The notes under the pieces were generated by a model. It was not told the DNA's origin and made no database searches. It saw nothing but the letters and a program-made list of their open reading frames with translations. This document shows positions 36,265-46,146 of a stretch of 64,000 bases of DNA, piece after piece. Each line of letters begins with the position of its first letter. The stretch's first letter is position 1. A program made the translations under genes and the position numbers. This stretch comes from Eubacteriales bacterium (lineage in GTDB: Bacteria > Bacillota > Clostridia > Lachnospirales > Lachnospiraceae): the NCBI GenBank assembly GCA_030539055.1, contig JAUNSV010000003.1, forward strand, positions 31,346 to 95,345, written 5' to 3'.

Positions 36265-37551
36265 ATGTTAGATTTAAAATTTGTAAGAGAGAATAAAGAA
36301 AAAGTAAAAGAGAATATAAAAAAGAAATTTCAAGATGAAAAATTATCATTAGTAGATCAAGTTATAGAATTAGATGAAGAAAAAAGGTTGGCACAAGTAA
36401 AATCTGATGAATTAAGAGCAAATAGAAATAAAATATCAAAAGAAATAGGCTCTCTTATGGCAAAGGGACAAACAGAAGAAGCAAATAAATTAAAAACAAT
36501 AGTAAAAAATGAAGAGAATGAGCTTTTAAATTTAGAAAAAAAATGTAATGAACTTGATGAAAAAATATTAAAAAACATGATGGTTATTCCAAATATGATT
36601 GATGATTCTGTACCTATAGGTAAGGATGACAGTGAAAATGTAGAAGTAGAAAAATTTGGAGAACCAAGAGTCCCTAATTTTGATATTCCATACCATACAG
36701 AAATAATGGAGAAATTTGATGGAGTGGATATGGATGCAGCAGGCAGAGTAGCAGGTCAGGGTTTTTATTATTTAATTGGTGACATAGCAAGACTCCATTC
36801 AGCAATTTTATCATATGCAAGAGATTTTATGATAGATAGAGGTTTTACATATGCTATACCTCCCTATATGATTAGGTCAAATGTAGTAACAGGAGTTATG
36901 AGCTTCAAAGAAATGGATCAAATGATGTATAAAATCGAGGGAGAAGATTTATATTTAATTGGCACAAGTGAACATTCTATGATAGGAAAATTTATAGATC
37001 AAATTATACCTAAAGATATACTGCCTATAACAATGACTTCTTTTTCTCCTTGTTTTAGAAAAGAAAAAGGATCACATGGTTTAGAAGAGAGAGGAGTATA
37101 TAGAATACATCAATTTGAAAAGCAAGAAATGATAGTTGTGTGTGAACCAGAGGATAGTAAAAAATGGTATGATATACTTTGGAAGAATACTGTAGATTTT
37201 TTTAGATCTATGGATATACCTGTTCGTACATTAGAATGTTGCTCAGGAGATCTAGCAGATTTAAAAGTGAAATCTGTAGATGTGGAAGCATGGTCTCCAA
37301 GGCAAAAAAAATATTTTGAAGTTGGGAGTTGCTCTAATTTGGGCGATGCTCAAGCAAGAAGATTAAAAATAAGAATAAAGGGAGAAAAAGGAAATTATTT
37401 TGCACACACATTAAATAACACATGTGTAGCTCCTCCTCGTATGCTTATAGCATTTTTGGAAAACCATTTAAGAGAGGATGGAACACTTTTTATTCCAGAA
37501 GCATTAAGAATGTATATGGGTGGTAAAGAAAAATTAATTCCAAAACATTAA
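36265..37551 (+). CDS. serS: Seryl-tRNA synthetase
   Basis: Class II synthetase charging tRNA-Ser (a tRNA-Ser gene lies 8 kb upstream). The N-terminal coiled-coil arm (about residues 1-110, Lys/Glu-rich) binds the long variable arm. The catalytic core shows PPYMIRSNVV, FRKEKGSHGLEERGVYRIHQ (motif 2, near residue 263), CSNLGDAQARR and NNTCVAPPRMLIAFLEN (motif 3, near 386). 428 residues, full length. GGAG precedes the ATG; 13 bp separate it from prkC. Confidence 0.96.
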   Translation: MLDLKFVRENKEKVKENIKKKFQDEKLSLVDQVIELDEEKRLAQVKSDELRANRNKISKEIGSLMAKGQTEEANKLKTIVKNEENELLNLEKKCNELDEKILKNMMVIPNMIDDSVPIGKDDSENVEVEKFGEPRVPNFDIPYHTEIMEKFDGVDMDAAGRVAGQGFYYLIGDIARLHSAILSYARDFMIDRGFTYAIPPYMIRSNVVTGVMSFKEMDQMMYKIEGEDLYLIGTSEHSMIGKFIDQIIPKDILPITMTSFSPCFRKEKGSHGLEERGVYRIHQFEKQEMIVVCEPEDSKKWYDILWKNTVDFFRSMDIPVRTLECCSGDLADLKVKSVDVEAWSPRQKKYFEVGSCSNLGDAQARRLKIRIKGEKGNYFAHTLNNTCVAPPRMLIAFLENHLREDGTLFIPEALRMYMGGKEKLIPKH

Positions 37552-37635
37552 TTTTTATAAAAAAAGTCAAATGTCAAAAATTTTATAAAAAAATAGCAAT
37601 AAACATTTTTTATATATAAGATAAAACATATACAA

Positions 37636-37664
37636 TTGACTTATTAATATAAATTTATTATAAT
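37636..37664 (+). promoter_or_regulatory. Promoter of the di-Mop gene
   Basis: TTGACT (37636-37641), a 17-bp spacer and TATAAT (37659-37664), giving a leader of about 60 bases. Confidence 0.8.
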
Positions 37665-37682
37665 GTATACAATAAAAAAAAC

Positions 37683-37733
37683 AAGGAGAAGTATAATATT
37701 ATAATTAAAAATAGTATTATACAAAAAGAGTAG
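37683..37733 (+). promoter_or_regulatory. Leader with Shine-Dalgarno separated from the ATG by a hairpin
   Basis: AAGGAG at 37683-37688 lies 45 bases before the ATG at 37734. Between them GTATAATATT (37691-37700) pairs with AGTATTATAC (37713-37722) with one mismatch. No start codon sits at the right distance from AAGGAG. If folded, the stem would bring AAGGAG to about 13 bases from ATG. A weak AAAGAG (37725-37730) is the only conventional alternative. Confidence 0.5.
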
Positions 37734-38147
37734 ATGATTAGTACAAGAAACAATATGAGTGGAAAAGTATCAAATATTATTGAGGGAAGTGTAAATTGCT
37801 TAGTGCAAGTAGACCTTGGTAATGGAGAAGTGGGAGCATGCAATACTTCTTTGAAGACTGTAAAAGAACTTGGTTTAGCACAAGGCACAGATGTAAAGCT
37901 TTTATTTAAAGCACCTACAGTAATTGTAGCTAATGAGCAAATGAATGTAGGAACTCAAAACAAATTTTATGGCAAAGTTGTAGAAGCAAAAAAAGGTGAT
38001 ATTGTATCATTAGTTAAAATCGAAACAAAAGCTGGCAATAAAATTTCTTCACTTATAACTACAGAATCTTTTGATGAGATGAATGTTCAAGTTGGAAATG
38101 AAATGTATGCTTATGTAAAAGCAATGAATGTTGTTCTTAGTAAATAA
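37734..38147 (+). CDS. Di-Mop (TOBE) molybdate/tungstate-binding protein
   Basis: Two tandem Mop domains of about 68 residues: residues 1-68 (STRNNMSGKVSNIIEGSVN, ending LLFKAPTVIVAN) and 70-137 (TQNKFYGKVVEAKKGDIVS, ending AYVKAMNVVLSK). Proteins of this kind (ModG and molbindins) assemble into rings that bind oxyanions of Mo or W in the cytoplasm. In this window the tungstate importer and W-enzyme operon 13 kb away make an oxyanion-buffering role attractive, but that link is inference. It has its own promoter and terminator. Confidence 0.88.
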   Translation: MISTRNNMSGKVSNIIEGSVNCLVQVDLGNGEVGACNTSLKTVKELGLAQGTDVKLLFKAPTVIVANEQMNVGTQNKFYGKVVEAKKGDIVSLVKIETKAGNKISSLITTESFDEMNVQVGNEMYAYVKAMNVVLSK

Positions 38148-38250
38148 TACATATTATTGAAATATTAAATTGAACTTCATAGAATTAAACTTAGGATAGG
38201 TTTTGTTTTGAAATTTTTTTAAATAATTACTATAGTATGTGATGCTATAT

Positions 38251-38283
38251 AAAAAAGAAAATTAATATTAATTTTCTTTTTTT
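38251..38283 (+). terminator. Terminator after the di-Mop gene
   Basis: AAAGAAAATTAAT and ATTAATTTTCTTT form a long palindromic stem followed by a T-run. It lies 100 bp past the stop; the rest of 38148-38446 is very AT-rich and shows only a possible -10 (TATACT near 38355) for the next gene. Confidence 0.7.
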
Positions 38284-38446
38284 ATAAATATAATAATAAG
38301 TGTAGTTTTATTTTGGAATAATGTTAAAATTATTGTTTTTAAAATTTTATATTTATGTTATACTTAGAATTATAAAATGTAATTTTTAAAAAACACAAAA
38401 AATAAAGAGTATAATATTTTTTATTAAAAGAAAAAAGGAGCTATAG

Positions 38447-39481
38447 ATGTATAGATTTAATAATGATTACAATCATGTTTGTTGCAAAGAAATAATGGAA
38501 GAATTAATAAATATAAAATATAATTCATATGAGGGATATGGGCGTGACACAATATGCCTTGAAGCAAAAGAAAAAATAAAAGAAGCTATTGATTGTGAAA
38601 AAGCTAAGATACATTTTTTGGTAGGTGGAACACAAACAAATCGTATTGTTATTTCTTCTTCCTTACGCTGTTATGAAAGTGTTATTAGTAGTGAAATAGG
38701 TCATATATTTGCACATGAAACAGGTGCTATTGAAAGCACTGGTCATAAAGTAGAAATAATAAAATCTTTTGATGGGAAATTAGATCCTAATCTTTTAATA
38801 AAAAAAATAGAAGAGTATGAAAATAACGATTTTAAGTCGCATATTACTACACCTAGAGTAGTATATACATCGCTCCCTACAGAGCTTGGAGCAATATATA
38901 CAAAAAAAGAATTAGAAGAGATTTTTAATATTTGTAAAGAGCATTCATTATATTTTTATTTAGATGGTGCTAGACTTGGATATGGATTAAATGCAAAAGA
39001 ATGTGATATTACATTAAAAGATTTACCAAAATTATGCGATGCATTTTATATAGGTGGCACTAAATGCGGTGCTATGTTTGGAGAAGCAGTTGTATTAATT
39101 AATGAAAATTTAAAATCAGGTTTTAGACAAATGATAAAGCAAACTGGTGGTTTACTAGCAAAAGGTTTTTTACTTGGTTTACAATTTAAAGTTTTATTTA
39201 CAAATAATTTGTATATGAATATTACAAAAGATGCCGTAGATTATGCTATAAAAATTAAAAAAGCATTTTTAGAAAAAGATATTGAATTATATTATGACAG
39301 CCCTACAAATCAACAATTCATTTTATTAAGTGAAAATCATTATAATATTTTAAAAGAAAAATATATTTTTGAGCACGAGGGAATCATAAATTCAAAGCAT
39401 CAAATAAGAATATGTACAGATTTTATGACTAAGGAAGAAGAGGTTGAGAGTTTAATAAATGATATAAAAATATTACCATAA
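38447..39481 (+). CDS. ltaE: Low-specificity threonine aldolase (PLP enzyme)
   Basis: Cleaves threonine and allo-threonine to glycine and acetaldehyde. The fold-type I PLP pattern is visible: FLVGGTQTNRIVISSSL, HETGAIESTGHK, YLDGARLGYGLNA (Asp to the PLP ring) and the Schiff-base Lys in YIGGTKCGAMFGEA near residue 204. At 344 residues it is typical. AAAGGAG site. The acetaldehyde product is notable because the window also carries an aldehyde-oxidising W enzyme. It converges with the activase gene 6 bp downstream, with no separate terminator visible. Confidence 0.92.
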   Translation: MYRFNNDYNHVCCKEIMEELINIKYNSYEGYGRDTICLEAKEKIKEAIDCEKAKIHFLVGGTQTNRIVISSSLRCYESVISSEIGHIFAHETGAIESTGHKVEIIKSFDGKLDPNLLIKKIEEYENNDFKSHITTPRVVYTSLPTELGAIYTKKELEEIFNICKEHSLYFYLDGARLGYGLNAKECDITLKDLPKLCDAFYIGGTKCGAMFGEAVVLINENLKSGFRQMIKQTGGLLAKGFLLGLQFKVLFTNNLYMNITKDAVDYAIKIKKAFLEKDIELYYDSPTNQQFILLSENHYNILKEKYIFEHEGIINSKHQIRICTDFMTKEEEVESLINDIKILP

Positions 39482-39487
39482 ATTTAA

Positions 39488-42400
39488 TTACAAATTTTCT
39501 TTAGACATTTGTAACATCAATTTAATTCTATTCAATTGATTCACTTCTGATGCAGATGGATCATAATCTATTGCTACAATATTTGCGTCTTCATAATCTT
39601 TTTTTATTTCTTTTATTACTCCCTTGCCTACAATATGATTTGGTAAACAACCAAAGGGCTGTGTGCATACAATATTGCATACACCCTCTTCTATTAATTC
39701 AAGCATTTCTGCTGTCAAGAACCACCCCTCACCTGTTTGATTACCAAGAGATACATATTTTTTTGCACTGCTAGCCAAATTTTTTATATTAGAATGCTTG
39801 CTAAAATGTTTTGATTTAGATAATTCTTTTGATGATACAAATCTTAATCTCTCTAAAAATTTGATTCCTATATTTGATATAATTTTACTTTTTAATGTAC
39901 CACCCAAATATAAGTAACGGAAGTTTTGATTATAAAAAGCATAAAGGAAGAAATCAAGTAAATCTGGCATAACTGCTTCTGCACCCTCTTTCTCAAGTAA
40001 ATCTACTATTTTGTTATTTGCAAGAGGAGAAAATTTGACTAATATTTCTCCAACTACACCTACTTTAGGTTTTTTAATATCTATCCTTTCCAAATTATCA
40101 AAGTCTCTTATCATTCCAATGATATTTTTATTGAAAGACAATAATGAAATTTTGTCTTTAGTTAAACTATCAATACATATTTTTTTCCATTTTTCATGAA
40201 GTGCATTTGTTGAACCTTTTACTTTTTCATAGGGTCTTGTTGCATATACAATTCTCATAAAGATATCACCATAAAGTAAAGCTTGGATTGCTTTTGCAAA
40301 AAGAATAAATGAAAAAGAAAAACCAGGGTTTTTTTCCATTCCATTTAAATTAATTGATATAACAGGTATTTGATCCATATTAGCTTTTCTTAACGCTCGC
40401 CTTATAAATCCAACATAGTTTGAAGCTCTGCATCCACCACCTGTTTGCGACATTAAAATACCAACTTTATTTAAGTCATATTTTCCAGATAAAAGAGCAT
40501 CCATAAATTGTCCTACAACAATAGTCGATGGATAGCAAGCATCATTATTTACATATCTTAGCCCTGTATCTATTATTTTTTTTCCTGTGTTTTGTAATAT
40601 TTCTACATGATACCCACATGAATTTAGTGCAGGCTCCAATAAATCAAAATGAATAGGAGACATTTGTGGAGCAAGAAGAGTATAATTTTTTTTCATTTCT
40701 TCTGTAAAAATAACTCTTTTGTAAGATGATGAATTAATTTTTCTATTTTTATTTCTATTATTACTAATAGCACTTATTAGAGACCTTATTCTTATTCTTG
40801 CTGACCCAATATTATTTACTTCATCAATTTTTAATAGTGTATATATTTTATTAGATCCAACTAAAATATCTTGCACTTGGTCAGATGTTACAGCATCTAA
40901 TCCACAGCCAAAAGAATTTAATTGTATCAAATCTAAATCATCTCTTTTTTTTACATACTCTGCTGCTCTGTATAATCTTGAATGATACATCCATTGGTCT
41001 GTAGCAAGAAGAGGCCTTTCCACATTAGATAAAGAAGAAATACTATCTTCTGTTAAAACAGCAAAACCATATGATTGAATTAAATCTGGTATACCATGGT
41101 GTACTTCTGGATCTAGGTGGTAAGGTCTACCTGCTAGAACTATACCTCTTTTATTATTTTTTTCTATCCACTCTATAGTTTGTTTTCCTTTTTCTTCTGT
41201 TTCTTTTTTTACTTTTTCCAATTCGGACCAGGCTAGGTGAGTAGCAACCATAATTTCTGGTATACTTATTTCGGGAAAATATTTTTTATTTGATAAAGCT
41301 TGTATCATTGAAGGAATCAAAGTAATTTCATCTGTAAATGGTAAGAAAGGATTATAAAATTTAATATTATGAATATGTAAATTTTCTACATTATTTTTTA
41401 TATTTTCTGCATACGATGTTACCATAGGACAATTGTAATGATTTTGAGCATCCTTTGTTTCATTTCTTTCATAAGGTATGCATGGCATAAAAATAAAATC
41501 AGCTCCATTGTTTATTAACCACTCTATATGACCATGCACTAATTTTGCAGGATAACATTCAGATTCAGATGGTATGGATTCAATTCCCATTTCATATATT
41601 TTTCTAGTAGATATAGGAGAAAGTAGAACCTTATATTTTAATTCTTTAAAAAAAGTAGCCCAAAATGGAAAATTCTCATACATATTTAACACTCTTGGAA
41701 TACCAATAATTCCACGGCTTGCTTTTTCTATACTAAGTGGCTCATAATCAAATATTCTATTCATTTTATATTCAAATAGATTTGGTACATCTTGATTTTT
41801 TTTCTCTTTTCCTAAACCTTTTTCACATCTATTGCCAGATATAAAAGGAGAGCCTTTTGAAAAAGTATTGATAGTGAGTACACAAGAGTTTGTACATCCT
41901 TTGCAATGGGTCATTTTTGTATCATATTTTAAATTTATTATTTCATCTAAAGATAGCATTGTTGATTTGGTATCTTTTCCGTTTTTAACTTCATCTTCAT
42001 ATTTATTTTTTGCTATAAGAGCAGCACCAAAAGCTCCCATAATACCAGCTATATCTGGGCAAATAACATTTTTATTTAAGATTTTTTCAAGAGCCCTAAG
42101 AACACTGTCATTGTAAAAAGTGCCACCTTGAACAACAATATGCTCTCCGAGAGAAGAAGCATCATTTATTTTGATTACTTTATATAAAGCGTTTTTAATA
42201 ACAGAGTAAGATAAACCAGCCGATATATCAGAAGTATTTGCACCTTCCTTTTGTGCTTGTTTTACATTTGAATTCATAAAAACAGTACATCTTGTGCCTA
42301 GGTCTATAGGGTTTTTGGCAAATATAGCTTTTGTAGCAAAATCTTTTACATCATATCCTAGTGAGAGAGCGAATGTTTCTATAAAAGATCCACAGCCAGA

Positions 42401-43735
42401 TGAACAAGCTTCATTTAATAAAACATTTTCTACATACCCATCTTTTATTTTAATGTATTTCATATCTTGACCACCAATATCAAGTATGCAATCTACATTT
42501 TTATCGAAAAAAATTGCCCCATTAAAATGTGCTATAGTTTCTACTTCACCATAGTCTAAATGTAAAGCAGCTTTTAAAAGATGCTCTCCGTAACCAGTTG
42601 AGCAAGCACGCTTAATAATAGCACTTTTTGGTAAATTTTCTTTTAAATTCTTTATAGCTCGTATAGAAGCATCTATAGTTTGACCCTTGTTAGATTCATA
42701 AAATGAGTAAAGTAATTTACCTGTAGAAGAAATAAGTGCAAGTTTTGTAGTAGTTGAGCCAGCATCAAAACCAAGAAAGCAATCTCCAGAATAAGTTTGT
42801 AAATTTTGTTTTTCAATTTTTGCTTTACTATGACGCTCTTTAAATTCATCATACTCCTTATTATTATCAAATAGTGGAGAGAGTCTTTTTATTTCATAAT
42901 TTAATTTAACACCTGTTTTTAGTGATGTAATAATAGAACTAATATTATATACTTTTGTATCATTATTTGCACGCATTGCACTACCAATAGCTGCAAATAG
43001 ATGTGAAAACTCAAAATCTATTACTTGACTTTTATCAAGATTTAAAGTGCGAATAAAAGATTCTTTTAGTTCTGATAAAAAGTGAAGTGGACCACCCAAA
43101 AAAGCAATATTGCCACGAATTGGTTTACCACAAGCAAGACCAGATATAGTTTGTGAAACTACAGCTTGAAAAATAGAAGCAGATAAATCCTCTTTAGTAG
43201 CTCCCTCATTAATTAAAGGCTGTATATCGGATTTTGCAAAAACTCCACATCTTGCTGCAATTGGATAAATCATATGATAGTTTTTTGCATAATTATTTAA
43301 ACCACTAGGGTCTGTTTTAAGAAGAGAAGCCATTTGATCAATAAAAGAACCAGTCCCACCAGCACAAATTCCATTCATTCTTTGATCAACATTTTTACCA
43401 TCAAAATAAATTATTTTGGCATCTTCACCGCCAAGCTCAATAGCACAATTTGTTTGAGGTGCAAAAAATTTAAGAGCAGTAGATACAGATACAACCTCTT
43501 GCATAAAATCTGTATTAAGAGCATTAGAAAGAGATAAACCACCAGAGCCAGTGATTACAATTTTTACACTTACATCTCCAAGCTCATTATGAATTTGTTC
43601 TAGTAAAGAAATAAGACACTCGCTTATATTTGCGAGATGTCTTTTGTATTCAGAAAAAATTATTTTATTATCCTCATTTAAGAGACACAATTTTACTGTA
43701 GTCGAGCCAATATCAATTCCTAGTTTATTAATCAT
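39488..43735 (-). CDS. Giant acyl-CoA dehydratase activase (two BcrAD/BadFG domains plus DUF2229/HgdB-like part)
   Basis: 1415 residues. Two ASKHA ATPase domains: 1-260 (LGIDIGSTTVKL, CAGGTGSF and CGVFAKSDIQ) and about 320-575 (GFDAGSTTTKL, CSSGCGSF and CTVFMNSNVK). Each has the two Cys that hold a bridging [4Fe-4S] cluster in activators of 2-hydroxyacyl-CoA dehydratases. A DUF2229 region (about 660-880, GIPRVLNMYENFPFWATFF) and an HgdB/BcrC-like C-terminal region (FGCGLDAVTSDQV, GGGCRASNYVGF) follow. Large fusions of this kind are widespread in clostridia without a proven substrate. The ATG has no ribosome site and sits about 6 bases after a -10 box. Confidence 0.9.
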   Translation of the reverse strand: MINKLGIDIGSTTVKLCLLNEDNKIIFSEYKRHLANISECLISLLEQIHNELGDVSVKIVITGSGGLSLSNALNTDFMQEVVSVSTALKFFAPQTNCAIELGGEDAKIIYFDGKNVDQRMNGICAGGTGSFIDQMASLLKTDPSGLNNYAKNYHMIYPIAARCGVFAKSDIQPLINEGATKEDLSASIFQAVVSQTISGLACGKPIRGNIAFLGGPLHFLSELKESFIRTLNLDKSQVIDFEFSHLFAAIGSAMRANNDTKVYNISSIITSLKTGVKLNYEIKRLSPLFDNNKEYDEFKERHSKAKIEKQNLQTYSGDCFLGFDAGSTTTKLALISSTGKLLYSFYESNKGQTIDASIRAIKNLKENLPKSAIIKRACSTGYGEHLLKAALHLDYGEVETIAHFNGAIFFDKNVDCILDIGGQDMKYIKIKDGYVENVLLNEACSSGCGSFIETFALSLGYDVKDFATKAIFAKNPIDLGTRCTVFMNSNVKQAQKEGANTSDISAGLSYSVIKNALYKVIKINDASSLGEHIVVQGGTFYNDSVLRALEKILNKNVICPDIAGIMGAFGAALIAKNKYEDEVKNGKDTKSTMLSLDEIINLKYDTKMTHCKGCTNSCVLTINTFSKGSPFISGNRCEKGLGKEKKNQDVPNLFEYKMNRIFDYEPLSIEKASRGIIGIPRVLNMYENFPFWATFFKELKYKVLLSPISTRKIYEMGIESIPSESECYPAKLVHGHIEWLINNGADFIFMPCIPYERNETKDAQNHYNCPMVTSYAENIKNNVENLHIHNIKFYNPFLPFTDEITLIPSMIQALSNKKYFPEISIPEIMVATHLAWSELEKVKKETEEKGKQTIEWIEKNNKRGIVLAGRPYHLDPEVHHGIPDLIQSYGFAVLTEDSISSLSNVERPLLATDQWMYHSRLYRAAEYVKKRDDLDLIQLNSFGCGLDAVTSDQVQDILVGSNKIYTLLKIDEVNNIGSARIRIRSLISAISNNRNKNRKINSSSYKRVIFTEEMKKNYTLLAPQMSPIHFDLLEPALNSCGYHVEILQNTGKKIIDTGLRYVNNDACYPSTIVVGQFMDALLSGKYDLNKVGILMSQTGGGCRASNYVGFIRRALRKANMDQIPVISINLNGMEKNPGFSFSFILFAKAIQALLYGDIFMRIVYATRPYEKVKGSTNALHEKWKKICIDSLTKDKISLLSFNKNIIGMIRDFDNLERIDIKKPKVGVVGEILVKFSPLANNKIVDLLEKEGAEAVMPDLLDFFLYAFYNQNFRYLYLGGTLKSKIISNIGIKFLERLRFVSSKELSKSKHFSKHSNIKNLASSAKKYVSLGNQTGEGWFLTAEMLELIEEGVCNIVCTQPFGCLPNHIVGKGVIKEIKKDYEDANIVAIDYDPSASEVNQLNRIKLMLQMSKENL

Positions 43736-43741
43736 ATTTGT

Positions 43742-43770
43742 ATTTTATCAAAAAAGAGTATACATTTCAA
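43742..43770 (-). promoter_or_regulatory. Promoter of the activase gene, placing the mRNA start at the ATG
   Basis: Minus strand TTGAAA (43770-43765), a 17-bp spacer and TAAAAT (43747-43742). Six bases separate the -10 from ATG 43735, so the transcript would be nearly leaderless. Confidence 0.55.
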
Positions 43771-43782
43771 CATAAGAATTAA

Positions 43783-43811
43783 TAGACACTCAATAAAAAA
43801 AATGATATAAT
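43783..43811 (+). promoter_or_regulatory. Promoter of gap-pgk-tpiA
   Basis: TAGACA (43783-43788), a 17-bp spacer and TATAAT (43806-43811), 73 bp before ATG of gap. Divergent from the activase promoter. Confidence 0.7.
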
Positions 43812-43884
43812 ATTAAAATAAAAATAATTTAAAAAATTATTAAAAAATCAACAAAAAATGTAATAAATTAAGGAGGAATTTGTA

Positions 43885-44901
43885 ATGTCTGTAAAAGTAG
43901 CAATTAATGGTTTTGGCCGTATAGGTCGTCTTGCATTTAGGCAAATGTTTGGGAAAGAGGGTTATGAAATTGTAGCAATTAATGATTTAACTGATCCAAA
44001 AATGTTGGCACATCTTCTAAAATATGATTCATCGCAAGGAAGATATGACCATTGGGAAGAAGTGGAAGCTGGAGAAGATTTTATTGTTGTTTGTGGTACA
44101 AAAATCAAAATATACAAAGAGGCAGATGCTTCAAAACTTCCTTGGGGAGATATAGGTGTAGATGTAGTACTTGAATGCACAGGTTTTTATACATCAAAAG
44201 ACAAGTCTATGGCACACATAAATGCTGGAGCAAAAAAAGTTGTAATTTCTGCACCTGCTGGAAATGACTTAAAAACGATAGTATACAATGTAAATCATAA
44301 TACTTTAACAAAAGAAGATAATATTATTTCTGCAGCTTCTTGTACTACAAATTGTTTAGCACCAATGGCAAAAGCATTGCAAGATACATACCCAATTCAA
44401 AGTGGAATTATGGTAACAATTCACGCATATACAGGAGATCAAATGCTATTAGATGGTCCACACAGAAAAGGTGATTTACGAAGAGCTCGTGCAGCAGCTA
44501 TAAATATTGTACCAAATTCTACAGGAGCAGCAAAAGCTATAGGTTTAGTTATTCCAGAATTAAAAGGCAAATTGATTGGTTCTGCTCAAAGAGTTCCAAC
44601 ACCAACAGGTTCAACTACACTTTTATTTGCTGTAGTAAAAGGAAAAGAAATTACAATAGAAAAAATAAATGAAGCAATGAAAAAAAATTCAAATGAATCA
44701 TTTGGATACACAGAGGAATTGATTGTATCACAAGATGTTGTAGGAATGATGTATGGCTCATTATTTGATGCAACGCAAACAATGGTATCTAAAATTACAG
44801 ATGACTTATATCAAGTTCAAGTAGTATCTTGGTATGATAACGAAAACTCTTACACATCTCAAATGGTTCGAACAATTCTCCATTTGGGTTCACTCATTTA
44901 A
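43885..44901 (+). CDS. gap: Glyceraldehyde-3-phosphate dehydrogenase
   Basis: Oxidative phosphorylation of G3P with NAD+ in glycolysis. The N-terminal Rossmann motif [13 protein letters not shown] and catalytic [12 protein letters not shown] (nucleophile Cys near residue 153) are intact, as is the C-terminal [13 protein letters not shown]. 338 residues. AAGGAGG site. First gene of a three-gene glycolytic operon. Codon choice leans to preferred codons, as expected for high expression. Confidence 0.97.
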   Translation: MSVKVAINGFGRIGRLAFRQMFGKEGYEIVAINDLTDPKMLAHLLKYDSSQGRYDHWEEVEAGEDFIVVCGTKIKIYKEADASKLPWGDIGVDVVLECTGFYTSKDKSMAHINAGAKKVVISAPAGNDLKTIVYNVNHNTLTKEDNIISAASCTTNCLAPMAKALQDTYPIQSGIMVTIHAYTGDQMLLDGPHRKGDLRRARAAAINIVPNSTGAAKAIGLVIPELKGKLIGSAQRVPTPTGSTTLLFAVVKGKEITIEKINEAMKKNSNESFGYTEELIVSQDVVGMMYGSLFDATQTMVSKITDDLYQVQVVSWYDNENSYTSQMVRTILHLGSLI

Positions 44902-44919
44902 TTTGAGGAGGAAAAAATT

Positions 44920-46134
44920 ATGGAAAGTTTTAATAAAGTAACAATTGATGATATAGATGTATTTGGTAAAAGAGTATTACTTAGACTCGATTTAAATGTG
45001 CCTATACAAGATGGTTCAATAAAAGATAAAAATCGTTTAATAACTGCACTTCCAACTATCAATAAATTGTTGAATGATGGTGGAAAAATAATAATGTGTT
45101 CTCACTTAGGAAAACCAAAAGGAGAAGCAAATAAAAAATTTTCTTTGGAAATAGTAGCAAAAGAATTATCAAATTTATTGAACAAAAAAGTAAAATTTTT
45201 AGATTCAGATATAGTAATAAATGATGATGTAAAACAACAAATAAATCAAATGCAAAATGGAGAAATATGCCTTCTTCAAAATACAAGATTTAGAAAAGAA
45301 GAAGAGTTATGTGAGGAAAACTTCTCAAAAGAATTAGCTAGTTTATGTGATATATATGTTAATGATGCATTTGGAACAGCACATAGAGCTCATGCATCAA
45401 ATGTGGGAGTTGCAAAATTTGTAAAAGAAAATGCTGTAGGATACTTAATGTTAGATGAGATTAGATTTTTAGGCAATGCTATTAATAATCCAAATAGACC
45501 TTTAGTAGCAATTCTTGGTGGAGCAAAAATAGAAGATAAATTAAATGTAATAAGTAATTTGCTTGTGAAATGCGACACATTGATAATAGGTGGTGGAATG
45601 GCATATACTTTTCTTAAAGCAAAAGGATATGAAATTGGACAATCACTTTGTGATAATAGTAAAATACAATATTGCGAAGAAATGATGAATAAAGCAAAAA
45701 GATTAAATAAAAAATTACTTCTACCTATTGATGCAATATGTGCAAATAGATTTCCAAATCCTATAGATGAAAATATTCCAACAAAGTGTTTTAAAGCAAA
45801 TGAAATACCAAGTGATTATATGGGACTAGATATAGGAGAGGAAACAATTAAAATTTTTATGAAAGCATTAAAAAATGCAAAGACTGTAGTATGGAATGGA
45901 CCTATGGGTATGTTTGAAAATAAAAAGTTTGCTTTAGGAACATATTGCATAGCAAGAACTTTAACAGAATTAAAATATTCAACTACTATTATTGGTGGAG
46001 GAGATAGTGCTTCTTTTGTCAATAATTTTGGTCTTAGTTCTAAAATGACACATATTTCTACAGGTGGAGGAGCATCACTTGAATTTTTAGAGGGAAAAGT
46101 AATGCCTGGAATAGATGCAATTAATAATAAATGA
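44920..46134 (+). CDS. pgk: Phosphoglycerate kinase
   Basis: Makes ATP from 1,3-bisphosphoglycerate. N-terminal LLRLDLNVPIQDGSIKDKNR and substrate-site SHLGKPKG, YVNDAFGTAHRAHASN, AILGGAKIEDKLNV and the C-terminal STGGGASLEFLEGK nucleotide region are all present. 404 residues. GGAGG site, 18 bp after gap. Confidence 0.97.
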   Translation: MESFNKVTIDDIDVFGKRVLLRLDLNVPIQDGSIKDKNRLITALPTINKLLNDGGKIIMCSHLGKPKGEANKKFSLEIVAKELSNLLNKKVKFLDSDIVINDDVKQQINQMQNGEICLLQNTRFRKEEELCEENFSKELASLCDIYVNDAFGTAHRAHASNVGVAKFVKENAVGYLMLDEIRFLGNAINNPNRPLVAILGGAKIEDKLNVISNLLVKCDTLIIGGGMAYTFLKAKGYEIGQSLCDNSKIQYCEEMMNKAKRLNKKLLLPIDAICANRFPNPIDENIPTKCFKANEIPSDYMGLDIGEETIKIFMKALKNAKTVVWNGPMGMFENKKFALGTYCIARTLTELKYSTTIIGGGDSASFVNNFGLSSKMTHISTGGGASLEFLEGKVMPGIDAINNK

Positions 46135-46146
46135 GAGGAGTTTAAG

